This document shows positions 21,508 through 35,136 of a DNA stretch of 64,000 nt, piece by piece. The stretch's first letter is position 1; each line of letters begins with the position of its first letter. The DNA is from Garcia nutans. Its lineage: Eukaryota > Streptophyta > Magnoliopsida > Malpighiales > Euphorbiaceae. The stretch is taken from contig CANTUV010000024.1 of NCBI GenBank assembly GCA_947685225.1, positions 27,856,001 to 27,920,000 of the forward strand, in the 5' to 3' direction. A program made the position numbers and the translations under genes. The notes under the pieces are model-generated. The model saw only the letters and a program-made list of their open reading frames with translations, made no database searches and was not told the DNA's origin.

Positions 21508-24505
21508 TTTGCCTTACCAGGATGATAATCAATCAAACAGTCATAGTCTTTAATCAACTCTAACCACCATCTTTGCCGAAGATTCAGCTCTCTTTGAACA
21601 CCCAAGTATTTCAAACTCTTGTGATCTGTATAAATGAAACACTTCTCCCCATAAAGATAATGTCGCCAAATCTTCAAAGCAAAAACTATGGCTGCCAACT
21701 CCAAATCATGCGTCAGATAATTCAGCTCATGCGGTTTCAACTGTCGAGATGCATAAGCAATGACGCTGCCCTCCTGCATCAGATCACAACCTAAACCACT
21801 GTGCGAATCATCACTGTATATCACATATGGTTTACCTTCCACAGGCAGGGTAAGGATAGGAGCCTGAGTCAATATCTCCCTCAGCTGCTCAAAACTCGCC
21901 TCACACTGATCAGTCCACACAAATTTAACTCCTTTCTGATGTAATCTGGGGAGTAGTGTAGCTATTATACAAATTGACGATAATAGCCTGCTAATCCCAG
22001 AAAACTTCTAACCTCTGTCATAGTCTTCGGTTGACTCCAATTCAAGATAGCCTCAACTTTGCTCGGATCAACTCTAATACCTTCTGCTGAAACCACATGA
22101 CCAAGAAAAGCTACCTGATTGAGCCAGAACTCACACTTAGACAGTTTAGCATATAACTGCTTCTCTCTCAGAGTTTGCAATACGATCCGTAAATGCCTAT
22201 CATGATCCTCCTCATTACGCGAATACACCAAGATGTCATCAATAAAGACCACCACAAATTGATCTAAATATGGCCTGAATACCCTATTCATCAAATCCAT
22301 AAAAGTTGTTGGTGCATTCGTCAATCCAAAGGGCATCACCAGAAACTCATAATGCCCATACCTCGTATGAAAAGCTATCTTGGGTACATCCACATCTCTG
22401 ACTTTCAACTGATGGTACCCTTATCTCAAATCAATCTTAGAGAATATTGCTGCTTCCTTTGACTAATCAAAGAGATCATCTATCTGAGGCAAAGGATACT
22501 TGTTCTTGATGGTCACCTTATTCAACTGCCTATAATCAATACATAATCTCATAGTGTCATCCTTCTTCTTCACAAACAACACAGGCGCTCCCCATGAGGA
22601 CACACTAGGGCGGATGAACTCTTTATCCAATAACTCTTGCAACTGCACCTTCAACTCTCTCAACTAGTAGGTGCCATCCGATAAGTGGTAATAGAGATAG
22701 GAGTGGTACTAGGCAACAAATCGGTACCAAACTCCACTTCTCTCTCAGGAGGTATCCCTGGCAACTCATCAGGAAAAACATTTGGAAACTCGGCAACTAT
22801 GGGTATACATTGAACCAGGGATCCCACTACTCTAGTATCTACAACATGAGCAAGATAAGCCTCACATCCCTTCGGAATCATTCTCCCAGCTGAAACAACT
22901 GAAACAAACATAGATGAAAGATACCTTTGCTCACTAGATACCATAACATCCCTACCATCCCGTGTTCTTAAAGTAACACATTTCTTCTGACAGTCTACCA
23001 CAGCCCTATGCTTGGATAACCAATCCATGCCCAAAATCATATCATATTCCCTGAAAGGCATCTCAATCAGGTCACCGAGAAACTCCTCATCCTGAACAAC
23101 AACTGGACTATCTCGATGCACCCTGCTCACCACAACACTATGCCCTAAAGGATTTGTCACCAAGACATCAAATCCTAGGGACTCAGAATGCAATTCAGAC
23201 ATAGGCAAGATGGATGCACTTATGTATGAATGCGTAGATCCAGGATCTAATAGAGCAAGAACTGAAATACCAAATAAAGAAAATGTACCCGCAATGACGG
23301 CTGAAGCATCCGGCTGCCTCTGCATCAAATAAACCCGCTGAGATGGCCTAGCCTCATTTGGCCTACTTCCTCCGGATTTAAAGCCTCCTCTCTGACTAAA
23401 CCCAGGTTGACCACCTCTACTAAAACCTTTACCACCACGACCACCTCTGACACTGGGTTGAAAAGATGAAGTATCTGCCTGCCTAACCTCTGGTGGCTCG
23501 GGACAATCTTTGATAAAATGGTCTGACGACCCACATCTAAAACACACTCCCGAAGCACCTCTCCACCAGCAGACACCTCCGTGTACTCTACCACAATGAA
23601 CACAAGTAGGTCTCTGTCTCTGTCTCTGCTGCTATACTGACATACCAAACTGCCATTGACTCCTACTAAACCTCTGAAAATGTCCCCTCGGCCTCTCTTC
23701 ACTAATGAAGAACCTGCCTCACTCTGGAGTCTCCTAACTCTGGTCTCCTCAACCCTTGCAGCTGCTGCAAGACTCTGTGCCCTCTCAACACTCCTGGCAG
23801 CTGCAACTAATTGGGAAAAATCCTAATACCGAGAACCTAGGATGATGCACATGATAGAGGGTCTCAGTCCCGCCTCAAACCTCCTACACCTGTCAAACTC
23901 GTCAGAAATGATCCCACCAGCATAGTGACTCAACCGGATAAACTCGATCTCATATTTGTCACTGTCCTAGTATCCTATCTCAGACTTAGGAATTCCATCT
24001 TCTTTGCATCTTTATACTCTCTCAGATTATACTTCTGCTCAAATTCCCGCAGGAAATCATCATAGGTCAGGACTAGTGGATCATCCAGAGCATGTGGAAC
24101 CGTCTTCCACCAATCATATGCATCTCTCTGCAGAAGAGATCTGGCATAATCAAACTTCTCTTCTGGACTGGCCTGTAACTAAATAAATATCCTCTGAACC
24201 CGGTCTAGCCACTACTTTGCTACAGCATGGTCTATAGTACCAATAAAGTCCTGAGCCCCATACTTTCTTAGTTTATCATACTGCCTCACCGGCAACTACG
24301 GCTGTGGCAGTTGCGGAATGGGAGCCTGCCTTAACAACTCTACCATATGTCATACCCAGCTAGGCAGAATCTCATCAGCTGCTGGTCTCACAGATACAGA
24401 AACAGACGCCTCATCAGCAGATACAACTCTAGCTCCATCTCTACCCTCATCTAGAACCACACACTTTGCACTACCCTCAGCAGCTTGATGCGGCTGAGAT
24501 GCCAT
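21508..24505 (-). pseudogene. gag-pol: Element A gag-pol, truncated and frameshifted
   Basis: The initiator ATG is at 24505. Gag is broken by several stops between 24505 and 23550. It is followed by a CCHC zinc knuckle (CFRCGSSDHFIKDC, near 23540), a protease with LLDPGSTHSYIS, and RT motifs LCIDYRQLNKVT and VFIDDILVYSR. RNase H follows, with DHKSLKYLGVQRELNLR, down to DYHPGKAN at 21508. Open segments lie at 22660-23547, 22463-22663, 21965-22408 and 21508-21920, in different frames. The lineage call rests on close similarity to element C, which retains the C-terminal chromo-type region. It is not functional. Confidence 0.88.
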
Positions 24506-24655
24506 AACTACCTATATCTACAAACAAAGCAGAAAATACTATATCAGATATCAGAAACTGCCAGTGCCAATGCATGTATTACTATTAAAAACTATTTTCA
24601 AATCCCCCATTTCCTCTCTCTATCATCATACCTAGGTCGAGAACCTCAAACCTAG

Positions 24656-24667
24656 GCTCTGATACCA
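24656..24667 (-). other. Element A primer binding site
   Basis: On the minus strand it reads TGGTATCAGAGC, beginning 7 nt inside the LTR boundary at 24675. It matches initiator Met-tRNA. Confidence 0.85.
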
Positions 24668-24674
24668 AATCAAA

Positions 24675-27621
24675 TGTAACACCCTTATACCCTATATACG
24701 TACAATACATATTTCCAACATATGTAAAATACGCATATATGGTACAAAAATGTCACAGACCGATTTACTAATTTTTTTTACATTTCCAATTAAAAATTTC
24801 AAATTCTAAATATATAAAAATTAAATAGAATATAAATATTATTTACTTGTTATAAGAATACAAAATAAATAATATATATATAAATATCTGGGAAAAATTT
24901 GCCAGAGTTTTGTCTGTATTTTGGACATCCCAAAATTTATCAAAATAGAACCTGCAAAAAGAAAACACTCCCAAATAATTTCCAATCACCATCTCAACCA
25001 TACTTCTCAATTTCACCAAGTTTCTCAAATATTTATACATATAGCTATATATAATTTAAAACACACTTACTCTCTCATTTCAAATACATTGACCAAAACA
25101 TACTTTATAATATACATACTGCAGGCAGTGTTTTTGATCTCGATAGCAACTCAACAAGCTCAACTACAAGTCTAGACCCGACTTGGTCTAGAAGAACTCT
25201 CTGGCTCAACTGGGTCTACCTTGTCACCTGCGCGATGGAAACAATCGCACTAAGCCGAAGCCTAGTGGTACAAACATTGATAATAACAATATAACTCAAT
25301 GCAATACCAAATGCATAATGCATGTAGATGTCACATCAATCCACTTTCTTATATTTTTCAAATATTTCATAAGCACAACTCATAACATTATATTACTCAA
25401 TTGTATCATAATTCATAATTCACATTAAAACAAAGACAAGCATGGGCCTAAAAAGGATCTAATATGCTATTCAAATTTCAGAGTTACTGCTTTGGTCCAT
25501 AATGACACCATGTGTCTAGCCCCATAGGCAATATATATCCATGGATAATGTAACAGCCCCAGTCTCTTGGACCTCAACCCAGCTAGACCCTTTGGCCCCA
25601 GTATCTTGGTCCTCAACCCGGTTAGACTGCTACAGTTTTTGAGGCTTACGACCCAGTCTTTTCACCAAAGAAACATCATATTTATCAGCTGGCCTAGCTT
25701 ACGACTCAGTCTTTTCACCATTCCAGCATATAGCCCGCAGGCAATCATAGGCATGCCGTCAAACCCATAACTCTGAAAGTTGAATAACATACTAGGCACA
25801 CAATTTATTCATATTTCTCATTATTAATCTCTTTCTCATTTTCACATATTCAATCTCGGCATATTGCCTTATTTTCACATTTTTTCTCATTTTTCTTATT
25901 TTTCACATCTTTCTCATTTTTCTCACTTTTCTCACTTTTCTCAATTTTATCAATATCAATTCATTTCATTATTACACATATCTCATTTTTGCATTCACAA
26001 CACATTACCCAATTACTTTGTGTATTTTCACATAATATGCATATTTCACATGTTAGACAAATTAGCTATTATCAATGGCTTTTCACAATACATTTAACAT
26101 ATATGACATTACAAATGTCATAGCACATTTTTCATACACAATCAATGAACCAAGTAGCTTAACACATTTTTCAACCAAAATGTGTTAAGTCCAAATATTA
26201 TGCAAATATAGACATTATATTCAAAGTTTGTACATACCTCCACTAGCAACCTAAAGCAAGCTAAAAATAACCTTCAATCCAATCTTTCCAACTTGCTCTT
26301 CACCACTTGGATGAAGCAAATCAACCTCCCTCAATGCCTAAACCAAATGTGATAGCAAATAATCATTTAGTATCACATTTAATGGCATTTCCAACATTAA
26401 ACCATAATTACACATCACTCCTACAAATTTCCAAAAAGTAAGCCTTTCCTTACTTCAACATTAGAATTCCATTCTACTACAATTAAATTAGTGTTTTAAG
26501 TTTATTTATATTATTAAAAATATATTTTAATATATTTAAATCATTTACATTATAAAAATACACTCTTATACATAAAATCTCAAAAATGGCATAACCTTCC
26601 CCCATTGAAGGTTTTTCATTCCAACACAATCCATTACTCATTCTAAGCTTATATTCATCACTTTTAACACTAAACAACATGCTTAAACAAATAAAATCAA
26701 ACAATTCAACCACTTTGGAAAATCACTTTTCCAAAACCCTAAATCTCCACTTCCATTCTCAAACTCTAACCCAACACTACCAAATCCAATATTTGACTTT
26801 AAAATACTTGTTTATGAATCAAAACAACTCATTTGGAATCAATTTTCACAATTAAAGTTCATGTTTTCAAAACCCCAAAAATCCATAACCCTAAATTCTC
26901 TCTCTTCACCATTGTTTAACTAAACTCCAACATCTCTTCAATCTAACCTTAGAATCATTGTTAACTACCCAAAATAACATCATACACACCAATTCCAACA
27001 ATTATAGCATACTACATCAAAATCTCCAAACTCACATAATCCAAATTTTCAAGGAATTCAAAGAAAAGAGATGGAAACTTACTAATTTTGGTGAAGATCA
27101 CCAAAAATCCACTTGCAACTTGTTAATTTCTTCAATTTATGGAGTATGGAAGAATCAAATTCTTGTTCTAACTCCCATGGAAAATTTGGCCAAAGGAAGG
27201 AGAAGAAGAAGAAGAAGAAGACTTTTAATATTTCTTTTTCTTTCATCTTTTTTTTAAACCACACACACACACACATATATATATATATTAAAATAATTTA
27301 TTATTTAATTATTTAATTATTTTTTTAATAAATTAAAAGTCCTAATTTCCCTCTCCCATTCAAAAATAATTTTTTTTGAATTATTTTATTAATTTTGAAT
27401 TTATAAGATTTAATTACCAAAATACCCTTTTCTTTTAAAAAGTGTTGACTTTTTATATATGTTATGTATATTTTGCATATATATCACATATATATTCCAC
27501 TTTTTCATTTAAAATCCCTTCATTGTTCATTTAAAACCATTAATTTAATTTATCCTTTTAAATTATATTTTGTCCAATTTTCCAAAAATTAGAAATTTTC
27601 AAAAATTTTAGGATGTTACAA
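24675..27621 (-). repeat. Element A 5' LTR
   Basis: On the minus strand it starts TGTAACATCCTAAAA and ends GGTGTTACA, 2947 bp. It is related to the LARD LTR from 18541 onward and keeps the hairpin series in decayed form (about 26040-26190). It also contains direct repeats around 25560-25740. Confidence 0.88.
27198..27290 (-). repeat. Microsatellites in the element A LTR
   Basis: An AAG run at about 27198-27223 and a CA run passing into a TA run at about 27260-27288. The LARD LTR has the matching CTT run at about 18940-18960 without the CA/TA run. Confidence 0.8.
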
Positions 27622-27672
27622 ATATTGTTTGGAAAAACAATTTAGGGTTTTAAAGCTTTGTGGAAGCAGAAG
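27622..27672 (-). repeat. Fragment of the T 3' LTR between A and C
   Basis: These 51 bp match 45562-45612 in the intact T 5' LTR (shared word GGAAAAACAATTTAGGG). The last five bases, AGAAG (27668-27672), are the left target duplication of element C. Confidence 0.8.
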
Positions 27673-30277
27673 TGTAATATCCTCATGTATGCCCTAGAAG
27701 TTTTGATTATGTTGTTGTTGTTGTTGTTTTAAATTGGATTGAAAGTATATGTTGTGTGATAAGAAAAGAAATTGGAAAGTGAATGCTTATGTATATGTAT
27801 TTTGGGAAAGAAAGAGGGTTTAGAGAAAAGTGTATATGTTGTTTATATGTTAATATATGCAACATATAAATTGGTCAAATGAAGAGTCAATGCAAGAGGA
27901 TATTTTTGTGTGACATATGAAAGTACATGAATGGGCATATAAGAGACAAGAGGTTAGTTAAATGGATGAAGGGTGTTTTGGTAATTGCTTGAATTGAAAC
28001 ACTTGGTGGAGATTAAAAGAAGAGTTGACTTTGTTTCTTGTGGTTCATTTCTTCTTCTTTCTCCATTTGGCCAGCTCCTCCATAGACAAAGGAAAGCAAG
28101 AGACAAAGAGAAGATCTTGAAGAGTTAAGCTCAAATTGAAGGAAGATTGAAGTGATCAAGTTGGAGATTTGTGGAATTCAACAACTTTGGTAAGTACTCT
28201 TTTGATCTCTTTAATTATTTGAATGATATTTGGTTTTGATAGATGATTTTAAGAGTGTGTTGTTTGTTTGTGAGATGATTAGAAGTGTTTGGTCGATTTG
28301 ATGATGGATTTTAAGGATAAGTTAAAGGAAAGAGTAGTTGATTGGAGGAGATGATGTTGTGTTGTGTTTAGGGTTTTGAGATGATTTGGTGTTTTGTGTT
28401 TGATGTGTGTTTTGGTTTGTTTTTGGTGTTGTTGCAAGTTTAAGATGGTTTTGGGTATGTTTTGTGAAGATTGTTTGAAGAGGATGTTGGTGAATAGAAG
28501 TGTGTTGTTGAGTGTTTGGTTGTTTTGGCCGGATTTTGAAATTGTGGCCGGACACGCCCATGTGCACGTCCAGGGTTTTTAGGCGTGTCAATTGTGTTGG
28601 AGGCAGTAGGTTTGACACGACCAGTAACACGCTCGTGTTATTGAGCGTGTCATAGCTACTATGAGAATGGAGAAATTACACGGCTAAGAGCACGCTCACT
28701 TTGTTGGACGTGTTGTTAATTTTGGAGAGGCAGAAGGTATTACACGCCCAGTGACACGCCCGTGGTTCTGAGCGTGTAAAAGCTTCTGTGTTGTGGAGTT
28801 AAGGCACAGTCAGGGACACGCCCGTGTGGTTGAGCGTGTCATGTTTAAGGTTGCCCTAATTAACTCTTAATTGGATTATCTCTTGTGTATTCCTAAGCAA
28901 GTATATGCTATTACTTTTGATTTAGGTCTTGAAGAAAGTGATTGACCATTGATTTAAGAGGTTAAAGAATCTTGGACAAGGAAGTGTTAGGAGTTGTATG
29001 AATTGTTAGTGAGGTAAGTACAAATCTTGTATTATTGCATTGTTGCATATGATGTTGAGATTGATCATAAATATGATGATAATGGTAATGTATATGATAC
29101 TATGTGAACAATGTGATATTTCATGTATTGTGACTCATGTGATGAGTAATGTGTTTTGTTATGTTTATATCAATAATGCTATATGTATAATGTGATGGAA
29201 TATAATGCCATTGTGATTGGCTATGGTAACTTATATGTGATATGAGGCCATTGTTATTGGCTATGATGAGAGTTAAGAATGGAAATGATAATTAAATAAT
29301 AAATGATTTGTGTGGCTAATGTGTTATTCCATTTTCAGAGTTTGTTGTTGGTGGCATGCCTAATAAGTGTAACAATCTCTTGAAGTTAGGTTGGATTGAA
29401 TCCTTGAAGCCTAATTGAGATGTTACCACCCTTGAAGCTAGGTTGGGTTGGTTCTTGAAGCCAAGTTGGGTTGATGCTTAGCATGCTTTGCTCCCCTTGA
29501 AGCTTGGTTGAACCTAATCCTTGAAGCCTAGTTGGGTATATGATATTGATAAATGTGATAACAAAACCAAAGCATTAACTCTGAAAATTGAATGACATAT
29601 TAGTGTGTTTTGGGCCCATGCTTGTCTTTGTTTAATGAGATTCATGAATGATAACATGATTGATAAATGAGGAATATGGAAGGATGTTGAAATGTGATAT
29701 GCTTATATGATTATGATTGGTGAAATTCAAAGATGTTAGCTTCTCATTTATGTTGTGTGTTTATTAATAATATGTATGGCATTGTATTGCATTGAAGCAT
29801 ATCATTAGCATGATTTGTCTTACTAAGCCGTTGGCTTAGCGCGATAGTGTTAATCGCGCAGGTGATAGAGTTGAACCCGAGAGTTCATCGAGACCGAGTG
29901 AGAGTAGACCTTGAAGAGTTGATTTTGGGAACTTAAAGATCAGAAGAGATTTGCCAATCATGTACTACTTCTTTATATTTTGTAAAGTAGTATTTATAAT
30001 GTAATTATATGCACATTTGTAAATATGGATTTAAATGTTTCATATATGTAAATATTTTATAAATTCCGCTGCGTATTAACTAAATTTATATATATATCTA
30101 TTTTGTTTTGTATTACAAGTAACTACCTATTTTTCTATAATGTATACAATTGAAAGATTATGGTATCGTTTAAAATGTTTTGAATGTTAAGAAAATCCGT
30201 AGCATCCCTATGTTTAGTGCATGTATACTACATTGTGGTGTTTGTAGTGTGCATGTATTGAATGTGGGGGTGTTACA
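27673..30277 (+). repeat. Element C 5' LTR
   Basis: 2605 bp. It contains an ACACG-type palindrome array (28551-28842), and degenerate direct repeats around 29370-29540 based on CTTGAAGCTAGGTTGGGTT. The motif CTTAGCGCGAT with ATCGCGCAGGTGAT near 29840 is shared with the other Tekay-type LTRs here. Confidence 0.93.
28551..28842 (+). repeat. ACACG-core palindrome array in the element C LTR
   Basis: Five or so imperfect units pair ACACGCCC or ACACGCTC with GAGCGTGTC, for example CACGCTCGTG and GAGCGTGTCAT near 28628-28655. The second LTR has the same array at about 36013-36306. The core resembles that of the Athila LTR although the elements belong to different lineages. Confidence 0.75.
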
Positions 30278-30284
30278 ATTGTTT

Positions 30285-30296
30285 TGGTATCAGAGC
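30285..30296 (+). other. Element C primer binding site
   Basis: TGGTATCAGAGC, 7 nt after the LTR end, matches initiator Met-tRNA. Confidence 0.88.
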
Positions 30297-30446
30297 CTAG
30301 GTTTGAGATTCTCAACCTAGGTCAAATGTAAGAAAAAGAATATTTTTACTTAAAAAGTGAGTTTTTGAATAACATATATGTTTGGGATTGGCAATCTCTG
30401 ATCTTTAATAAGATGTAATCTACTGTGTTTGCAGACTTAGGTTGTG

Positions 30447-33400
30447 ATGGATCCTCATTCGCGTCAGTCAGTTGAGGGAAGTGCGGAGAGTGTTGCTCCT
30501 GAGGATGGAGCTAGAATTGATAGTGCTGGAGAGGCACCTGTTTCGGTGTCGGGGAGACCAGCTGGTGAGGAGATTCCACCAGTTTGGCTTAGGCATGTGG
30601 TAGAGGCTTTGAGGCAAGCACCAGTGCAATCACAGCCACCACCCCCTCAGCCTTTGGTATCTGTGAGGCACTATGACAAACTGAGGAAGTATGGAGCTAA
30701 AGATTTTATAGGTACTACTGATCCAGCAGTGGCTGAGCAGTGGTTAGACAAAGTACAGAGAATATTTGTTCAGTTGCAAGCCACTCCAGAGGAAAAGTTT
30801 GATTATGCAAGATCCTTGTTGCAGAAGGATGCATATAGTTGGTGGAAGACAGTGCCCCATTCTATGGATGATCCACCTACCTTATCCTATACAGATTTTC
30901 TGAGAGAGTTTGAATTGAAGTATACTCCAAGGGAGTATAAAGATGGGAAGAAAAGAGGGTTTCTAGATTTGAAGCAAGATCACCGGACTGTAACTGAATA
31001 TGAGGTTGAGTTTATTCGATTAAGTCAGTATGCTGGGGGCATAATATTAGATGAGATAGATAGATGTAGGAGATTTGAGGAGGGATTGAGGCCCTCTATC
31101 ATGTTTCTGGTAGCTGGATCCAGATATCATGATTTTTCTCAGCTTGTGGCAGTGGCTAGGAGTGTGGAGAGAGCTCAAGGTATTGCAGCTGTTTCAGAGG
31201 AAGATGTTAGGGTGAGGAGGCCCCAGTTTGAGGCAGGGTCTTCTTCTGCTAAAAGAGGTAAAGGAAGTTTTGCTCCTCGGGTCAGTAGGAGTCAAAGAAC
31301 AGCTGGTAGGTCAGTGCAGTTACAGAGGCAAAGATTTAGACCTGCAGCTTCAGTGGCGAGTGCTTCGACCCCTATGATTTAGAGATCCACCTTACCCATC
31401 TGTATCCATTGTGGTAGGCCACATGGTGGTCCTTGTTGGAAGGCTGGTGTAGCCGGGGTTTGTTTCAGATGTGGATCACCTAATCACTTTATGAGAGATT
31501 GTCCTGAGAGGCAAGAGCAGATGTCAGTTGATACTGCAGCTTCTCGACCTAGTGTGAGGGGAGGTCAAGGAGGCAGAAGTGTTAGCAGAGGAGGCAGACC
31601 AGGGTTCAGTTCTAGAGGAGGTGCTACATCCAGGGAGAGTAGACCAGAGGAGGTTGGATCTTCCTAGAGGATTTATGTGATGCAGAGACAGCCAGATGCT
31701 TCGGCAGTCATAGCTGGTACTTTCTTTTTATTTGATACTCCAGTACTTGCTTTGATTGATCCGGGTTCCACACATTCATATATTAGTGCATATGTTTTAT
31801 CTGTATTTGATGTGCATGCTGAGTCCCTAGGGTTTGATGTGTTGGTGACAAATCCGTTAGGGCATAGTGTGATTGTTAGCAAAGTGCACAAAGATAGTGC
31901 AGTGATGGTGCAAGGTGAGGAGTTTCTCGGAGATTTGATTGAAATGCCTTTTAAGGAATATGATGTGATCCTAGGCATGGACTGGCTATCTAGACATGGA
32001 GCTGTGGTGGATTGTAAAAAGAAAGTTGTTACTTTGAGAACTGTTGATGGTAGAGAGGTGATAGTATCTAATGAGCAGGAACAGTTAGCATCTTTGTTTG
32101 TTTCAGCTGTTGCAGCTAGGAGGTTGATTAGAAAAGGATGTGAAGCCTATCTTGCTCATGTGGTAGATACTAGAGTAAGAGGTTCTCTTATTGATAGCAT
32201 TGCCACAGTTGCAGAGTTCTCAGATGTATTCCCAGAGGAGTTGCCAGGATTGCCTCCTGAGAGAGAGGTGGAGTTTGGTATCGAGTTGTTACCTGGTACC
32301 ACTCCTATCTCGATTACTCCATATAGAATGGCACCAACAGAATTGAGGGAGTTGAAAGTGCAATTACAGGAGTTGTTGGATAAAGGATTTATTCGCCCCA
32401 GTGTTTCTCCGTGGGGAGCTCCTGTGCTATTTGTGAAGAAGAAAGATGGTACTATGAGGTTGTGTATCGATTATAGGCAATTGAACAAGGTGACTATTAA
32501 AAATAAATATCCTTTGCCTAGAATTGATGATCTCTTTGATCAATTGAAGGGAGCAGCAGTATTCTCTAAAATTGATCAGAGATCAGGGTACCATCAGTTG
32601 AGGGTCAGAGCTGATGATGTTCCTAAGACAGCTTTTCGGACCAGGTATGGGCATTATGAATTTCTAGTTATGCCTTTTGGTCTGACAAATGCACCTGCAG
32701 CTTTTATGGATTTGATGAATAGGGTGTTTAGGCCTTATTTAGATCAGTTTGTAGTGGTCTTCATCGATGATATATTGGTGTATTCGCGGAATGAGGAGGA
32801 ACATGATATGCATCTGCGGATTGTGTTGCAGATTTTGAGAGAGAAGCAGTTGTTTGCCAAATTGTCGAAGTGTGAGTTCTGGTTGGATCAAGTCGCTTTT
32901 CTCGGACATATTGTTTCAGCATAAGGCATTAGAGTTGATCCAAGTAAAGTTGAAGCTATTTTGAATTGGAGTCCACCAAGGTCTGTGACTGAAGTTAGAA
33001 GTTTTCTGGGTTTGGCAGGCTATTACCGATGGTTTGTGAAAGGATTTTCTTTGATAGCTACTCCACTCACCAGATTGCTTCGTAAGGGAGTGAGATTTGT
33101 GTGGACGGATCAGTGTCAGGCTAGTTTTGAGCAGTTGAGAGATATGCTGACTCAAGCGCCTGTTCTTACTTTACCTGTTGAAGGCAAACCATATGTGATT
33201 TTCAGTGATGCTTCACATAGTGGTTTGGGTTGTGTGCTGATGCAGGAAGGTAAAGTTATAGCTTATGCATCTAGACAGTTGAAACCGCATGAGCTTAACT
33301 ATCCAACCCATGATTTGGAATTGGCAGCCATTGTGTTTGCATTGAAGATTTGGCGCCACTATCTGTTTGGGGAGAAATGTTTCATCTATACTGATCACAA

Positions 33401-35090
33401 GAGTTTGAAGTATTTGGGGGTTCAGAAGGAGCTCAATCTTCGACAGAGGAGATGGTTGGAATTGATTAAAGACTACGACTGCTTGATTGATTATCATCCA
33501 GGTAAAGCAAATGTTGTTGCTGATGCCTTGAGTCGGAAGTCTTTAGCTGGTTTAACTTTTTACTCGCTCTCGTTGCTTGTTGAGTTGAGAGCATTGTGTG
33601 CTAGTTTTGTATCTTGTGATGATGGTGCATTGTTAGCACAATTGCATTTAAAACCACTTTTATTGGATCAGATCAAAGAGGCTCAGTTGGCTGATAAGAA
33701 GATTCAGAAGATTATTTCAGATTGTCAGAATGGAAAGAGTAGAGATTTTATTGTGAAAAGTGATGGAAGCCTCTGGTTTAAGAACAGATTGTGTGTACCA
33801 GATGATGCTGATTTGAAAAGGATCATTTTGGAAGAAGCACATCAGTCAGTATTTGCTATGCATCCGGGCAATACCAAGATGTATCATGATTTGTGACAGC
33901 ATTACTGGTGGTTTGGTTTGAAGAGAGACATTGCTGAGTTTGCATCAAAATGTCTCACATGTCAGAAGGTAAAAGCTGAGCATCAAGTTCCAACCGGGTT
34001 GCTTCAACCGTTGTCAGTGCCTGAATGGAAGTGGGAAAGAGTGACAATGGATTTTGTGTCTGGTTTTCCATTGACACAAAGGAAGCGTGATGCCATTTGG
34101 GTGATTGTGGATAGATTGACTAAGACAGCTCATTTCCTTCCAGTTCGGATGGATTACTCTTTGGAGAGGTTGGCTGAGCTGTATATTAATGAGATTGTGA
34201 AGTTGCATGGGGTTCCAACTTCTTTAGTGTCCGATCGAGATCCCAGGTTTACTTCAAGATTTTGGAAGAGTTTGCATAGTGCTTTGGGTTCTCGACTGCA
34301 TTTCAGTACTGCTTTTCATCCACAGACAGATGGACAGTCAGAGAGGGTGATACAGATTATTGAAGATATGTTGAGAAGCTGTGTCATCGATTTCTCTGGA
34401 AGTTGGGATAGATTCTTACCTCTTATGGAGTTTGCTTATAACAACAGTCACCAATCTAGCATTGGTATGGCACCGTTTGAAGCGTTGTATGGTAGACGGT
34501 GTAGGACACCTCTTTGTTGGAATGAACTTAGGGAAAGTAAGTTAATTGGGCCTGATTTAATTCAAGAAACTGAAGAGAAAGTGAAAATGATTCGAGGGAG
34601 GTTGAAGGCAGCTTCAGACCGACAGAAGCCTTATGCAGATCTGAAAAGGAGAGATATTGAGTTTAATGTGGGAGATAAGGTATTTTTGAAAGTATCTCCT
34701 TGGAAGAAGATTTTAAGATTTGGTCGGAAAGGAAAATTGAGTCCTCGTTTCATTGGACCGTATGAAGTTCTAGAAAGGATTGGGCCAGTTGCTTATCGAC
34801 TTGCTTTGCCACCTGAGTTGGATCGTATTCATAATGTATTTCATGTTTCTATGTTGAGGAAGTACAGGTCGGATCCATCTCATGTGTTGCCAATTGAATC
34901 TATCGAAGTGAGTCCAGATTTGACATTTGAAGAGGAACCAGTTGCTATCCTGGCACGTGATGTGAAAGAATTGAGAAACAAGAGAGTGCCATTGGTGAAG
35001 GTTCTATGGAAAAATCATGCAAAGGAAGAGGCAACTTGGGAGAGTGAACAAGCAATGCGAGAACAGTACCCTCAGTTGTTTCAGACTTGA
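30447..35090 (+). pseudogene. gag-pol: Element C gag-pol, one continuous frame with four nonsense codons
   Basis: The ATG is at 30447, after a TTTGCAG that could be a splice acceptor. All segments share one reading frame to TGA 35088-35090. It is broken only by TAG 31380, TAG 31665, TAA 32922 and TGA 33894. Domains in order are: gag core (FRALF-type retrotransposon gag; YDKLRKYGAKDFIGTTDP); CCHC knuckle (CFRCGSPNHFMRDC, 31461-31502); protease (LALIDPGSTHSYIS, about 31746); RT (LCIDYRQLNKVT; VFIDDILVYSR about 32757); RNase H (SDASHSGLGCVLMQ; YTDHKSLKYL); integrase with HHCC finger (HPGNTKMYH; CLTCQKVK) and D, D, E residues (MDFVSGFP; VSDRDPRF; QTDGQSERV); and a chromo-type tail (VPLVKVLWKNHAKEEATWE). 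This copy cannot make full Pol without readthrough. Confidence 0.93.
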
Positions 35091-35121
35091 TATCAGGTAA
35101 TTTCGAGGATGAAATTTCTTT

Positions 35122-35136
35122 TTAGAGGGGGAGAAT
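35122..35136 (+). other. Element C polypurine tract
   Basis: AGAGGGGGAGAA lies immediately before the 3' LTR start at 35137 and 20 nt after TTTCGAGGATGAAAT. Confidence 0.85.

Larger units (their letters stand above)
21508..27621 (-). mobile_element. Element A: Tekay-type chromovirus, 5' part (cut by the LARD)
   Basis: On the minus strand the order is LTR (27621 to 24675), PBS, and gag-pol up to the RNase H/integrase boundary at 21508, where the LARD begins. Integrase, chromodomain and 3' LTR must lie left of the LARD and outside the window if nothing was lost. The right end abuts T-type LTR sequence at 27622, so A probably inserted into the T 3' LTR, with AATAT (27622-27626) as the candidate duplication. 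Confidence 0.82.

Noticed and set aside
21501..21520. Autointegration product, because a plus-strand LTR abuts minus-strand pol with an inverted LTR beyond it
   Set aside because: Simple nesting of the LARD into A explains the same junction with no rearrangement. The LARD has a different interior from A.
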